Positions 63,870 through 64,000 of a DNA stretch of 64,000 bases are shown in pieces. The position numbers and the translations under genes were made by a program. The notes beneath the pieces were generated by a model. That model was not told the origin of the DNA. It did not search any database and saw only the letters and a program-made list of their open reading frames with translations. Position 1 is the first letter of the stretch, and the number at the start of each line of letters is the position of its first letter. Source of the stretch: Sphingobium sp. KCTC 72723 (GTDB lineage: Bacteria > Pseudomonadota > Alphaproteobacteria > Sphingomonadales > Sphingomonadaceae); assembly GCF_014280435.1 (NCBI RefSeq), contig NZ_CP060388.1:930001-994000 (forward strand), given 5' to 3'.

Positions 63870-64000
63870 TGGCTTCGATTGCGGCAGAGGCGCTGGCGTT
63901 GCTCCGTCGCGGCGATGGCGCGTCGGCGATGGCGCTGGTCGAAACCGCCTGCGCACAGGCCGACGGCGAAGCGCTGGCGATGCGTGCGCTCTGGCAGGTC
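63869..64000 (+). CDS. partial gene, N-terminal 44 codons (helical repeat-like)
   Basis: Begins ATG 63869 at the VWA stop (TGATG). The visible part, MASIAAEALALLRRGDGASA followed by an Ala-rich helix, resembles the first repeats of TPR-type proteins. The rest is outside the window, so the family cannot be called. Translational coupling suggests it belongs to the VWA gene's operon. Confidence 0.55.
   Translation, partial: MASIAAEALALLRRGDGASAMALVETACAQADGEALAMRALWQV

Overview
The window is about 64 kb of high-GC chromosome from an alphaproteobacterium, most likely a sphingomonad (Sphingomonadaceae, Sphingobium/Sphingomonas-like). Evidence: a fused ispDF gene, a circularly permuted (two-piece) tmRNA gene, an alphaproteobacterial SOS box (GTTC-N7-GTTC) in front of lexA, a TonB receptor of sphingomonad type, a TipN-like polarity protein, and short palindromic repeats of the kind scattered through sphingomonad genomes. 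The genus is inferred from gene content and style, not from a marker-gene comparison.

Layout. 1-9.7 kb is core metabolism and housekeeping: dusB (cut by the window edge), ispDF, a CinA-type deamidase, lipA with a RatA-like START-domain gene, a beta-carbonic anhydrase, a NYN-domain nuclease candidate, ettA, a secreted M28 peptidase, a small Asn/Ala-rich lipoprotein and a 25-residue membrane peptide. 9.75-24.8 kb is an integrated mobile element in the 3' end of tRNA-Pro(UGG). It is bounded by 17-bp att repeats, has matching three-copy 12-bp arm-type repeats inside both ends, and carries a tyrosine integrase next to the right end. It encodes a head-only phage module (large terminase, portal, scaffold, major capsid, two connector-type proteins, MuF-like protein) with no recognisable tail, lysis, replication or repressor genes. 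Its cargo is a WYL-domain protein, a serine recombinase with a res-like repeat cluster, and an adjacent DUF262-HEPN gene pair resembling an anti-phage or abortive-infection module. The whole is best explained as a tail-less prophage remnant or a capsid-forming phage satellite carrying defence genes.

24.8-42.8 kb holds a complete type II secretion operon (gspC to gspO, minus strand), a 2-oxoglutarate/Fe(II) dioxygenase on the other strand, then a TonB-dependent receptor, a large lipoprotein with a Pro-Thr linker and a small TPR-like protein. Pho-box-like sequences precede gspC and the lipoprotein gene, suggesting a phosphate-starvation secretion/uptake locus like the one known in Caulobacter. 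The coding starts of gspG and gspI contain palindromic repeat elements, giving very long pseudopilin leaders. 43.0-43.3 kb is the permuted ssrA gene (tag ANDNEALAIAA). 43.4-54.3 kb is NRDE protein, trpG/pabA, trpD, trpC, moaC, moeA, lexA, divergent comEC/gltX, then gltA. 54.3-64 kb is a signalling and cell-polarity neighbourhood: a histidine-kinase-like protein and an HPt-like protein that both lack the phospho-accepting histidine, a DUF2336-type protein, a nucleotidyltransferase/CDP-alcohol-transferase-like membrane fusion, a TipN-like coiled-coil protein, a soluble chemoreceptor-like protein and a VWA/CoxE-type protein.

Most of the large gene groups are tight operons with 4- to 8-nt overlaps. 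No rRNA genes and no CRISPR arrays were seen.
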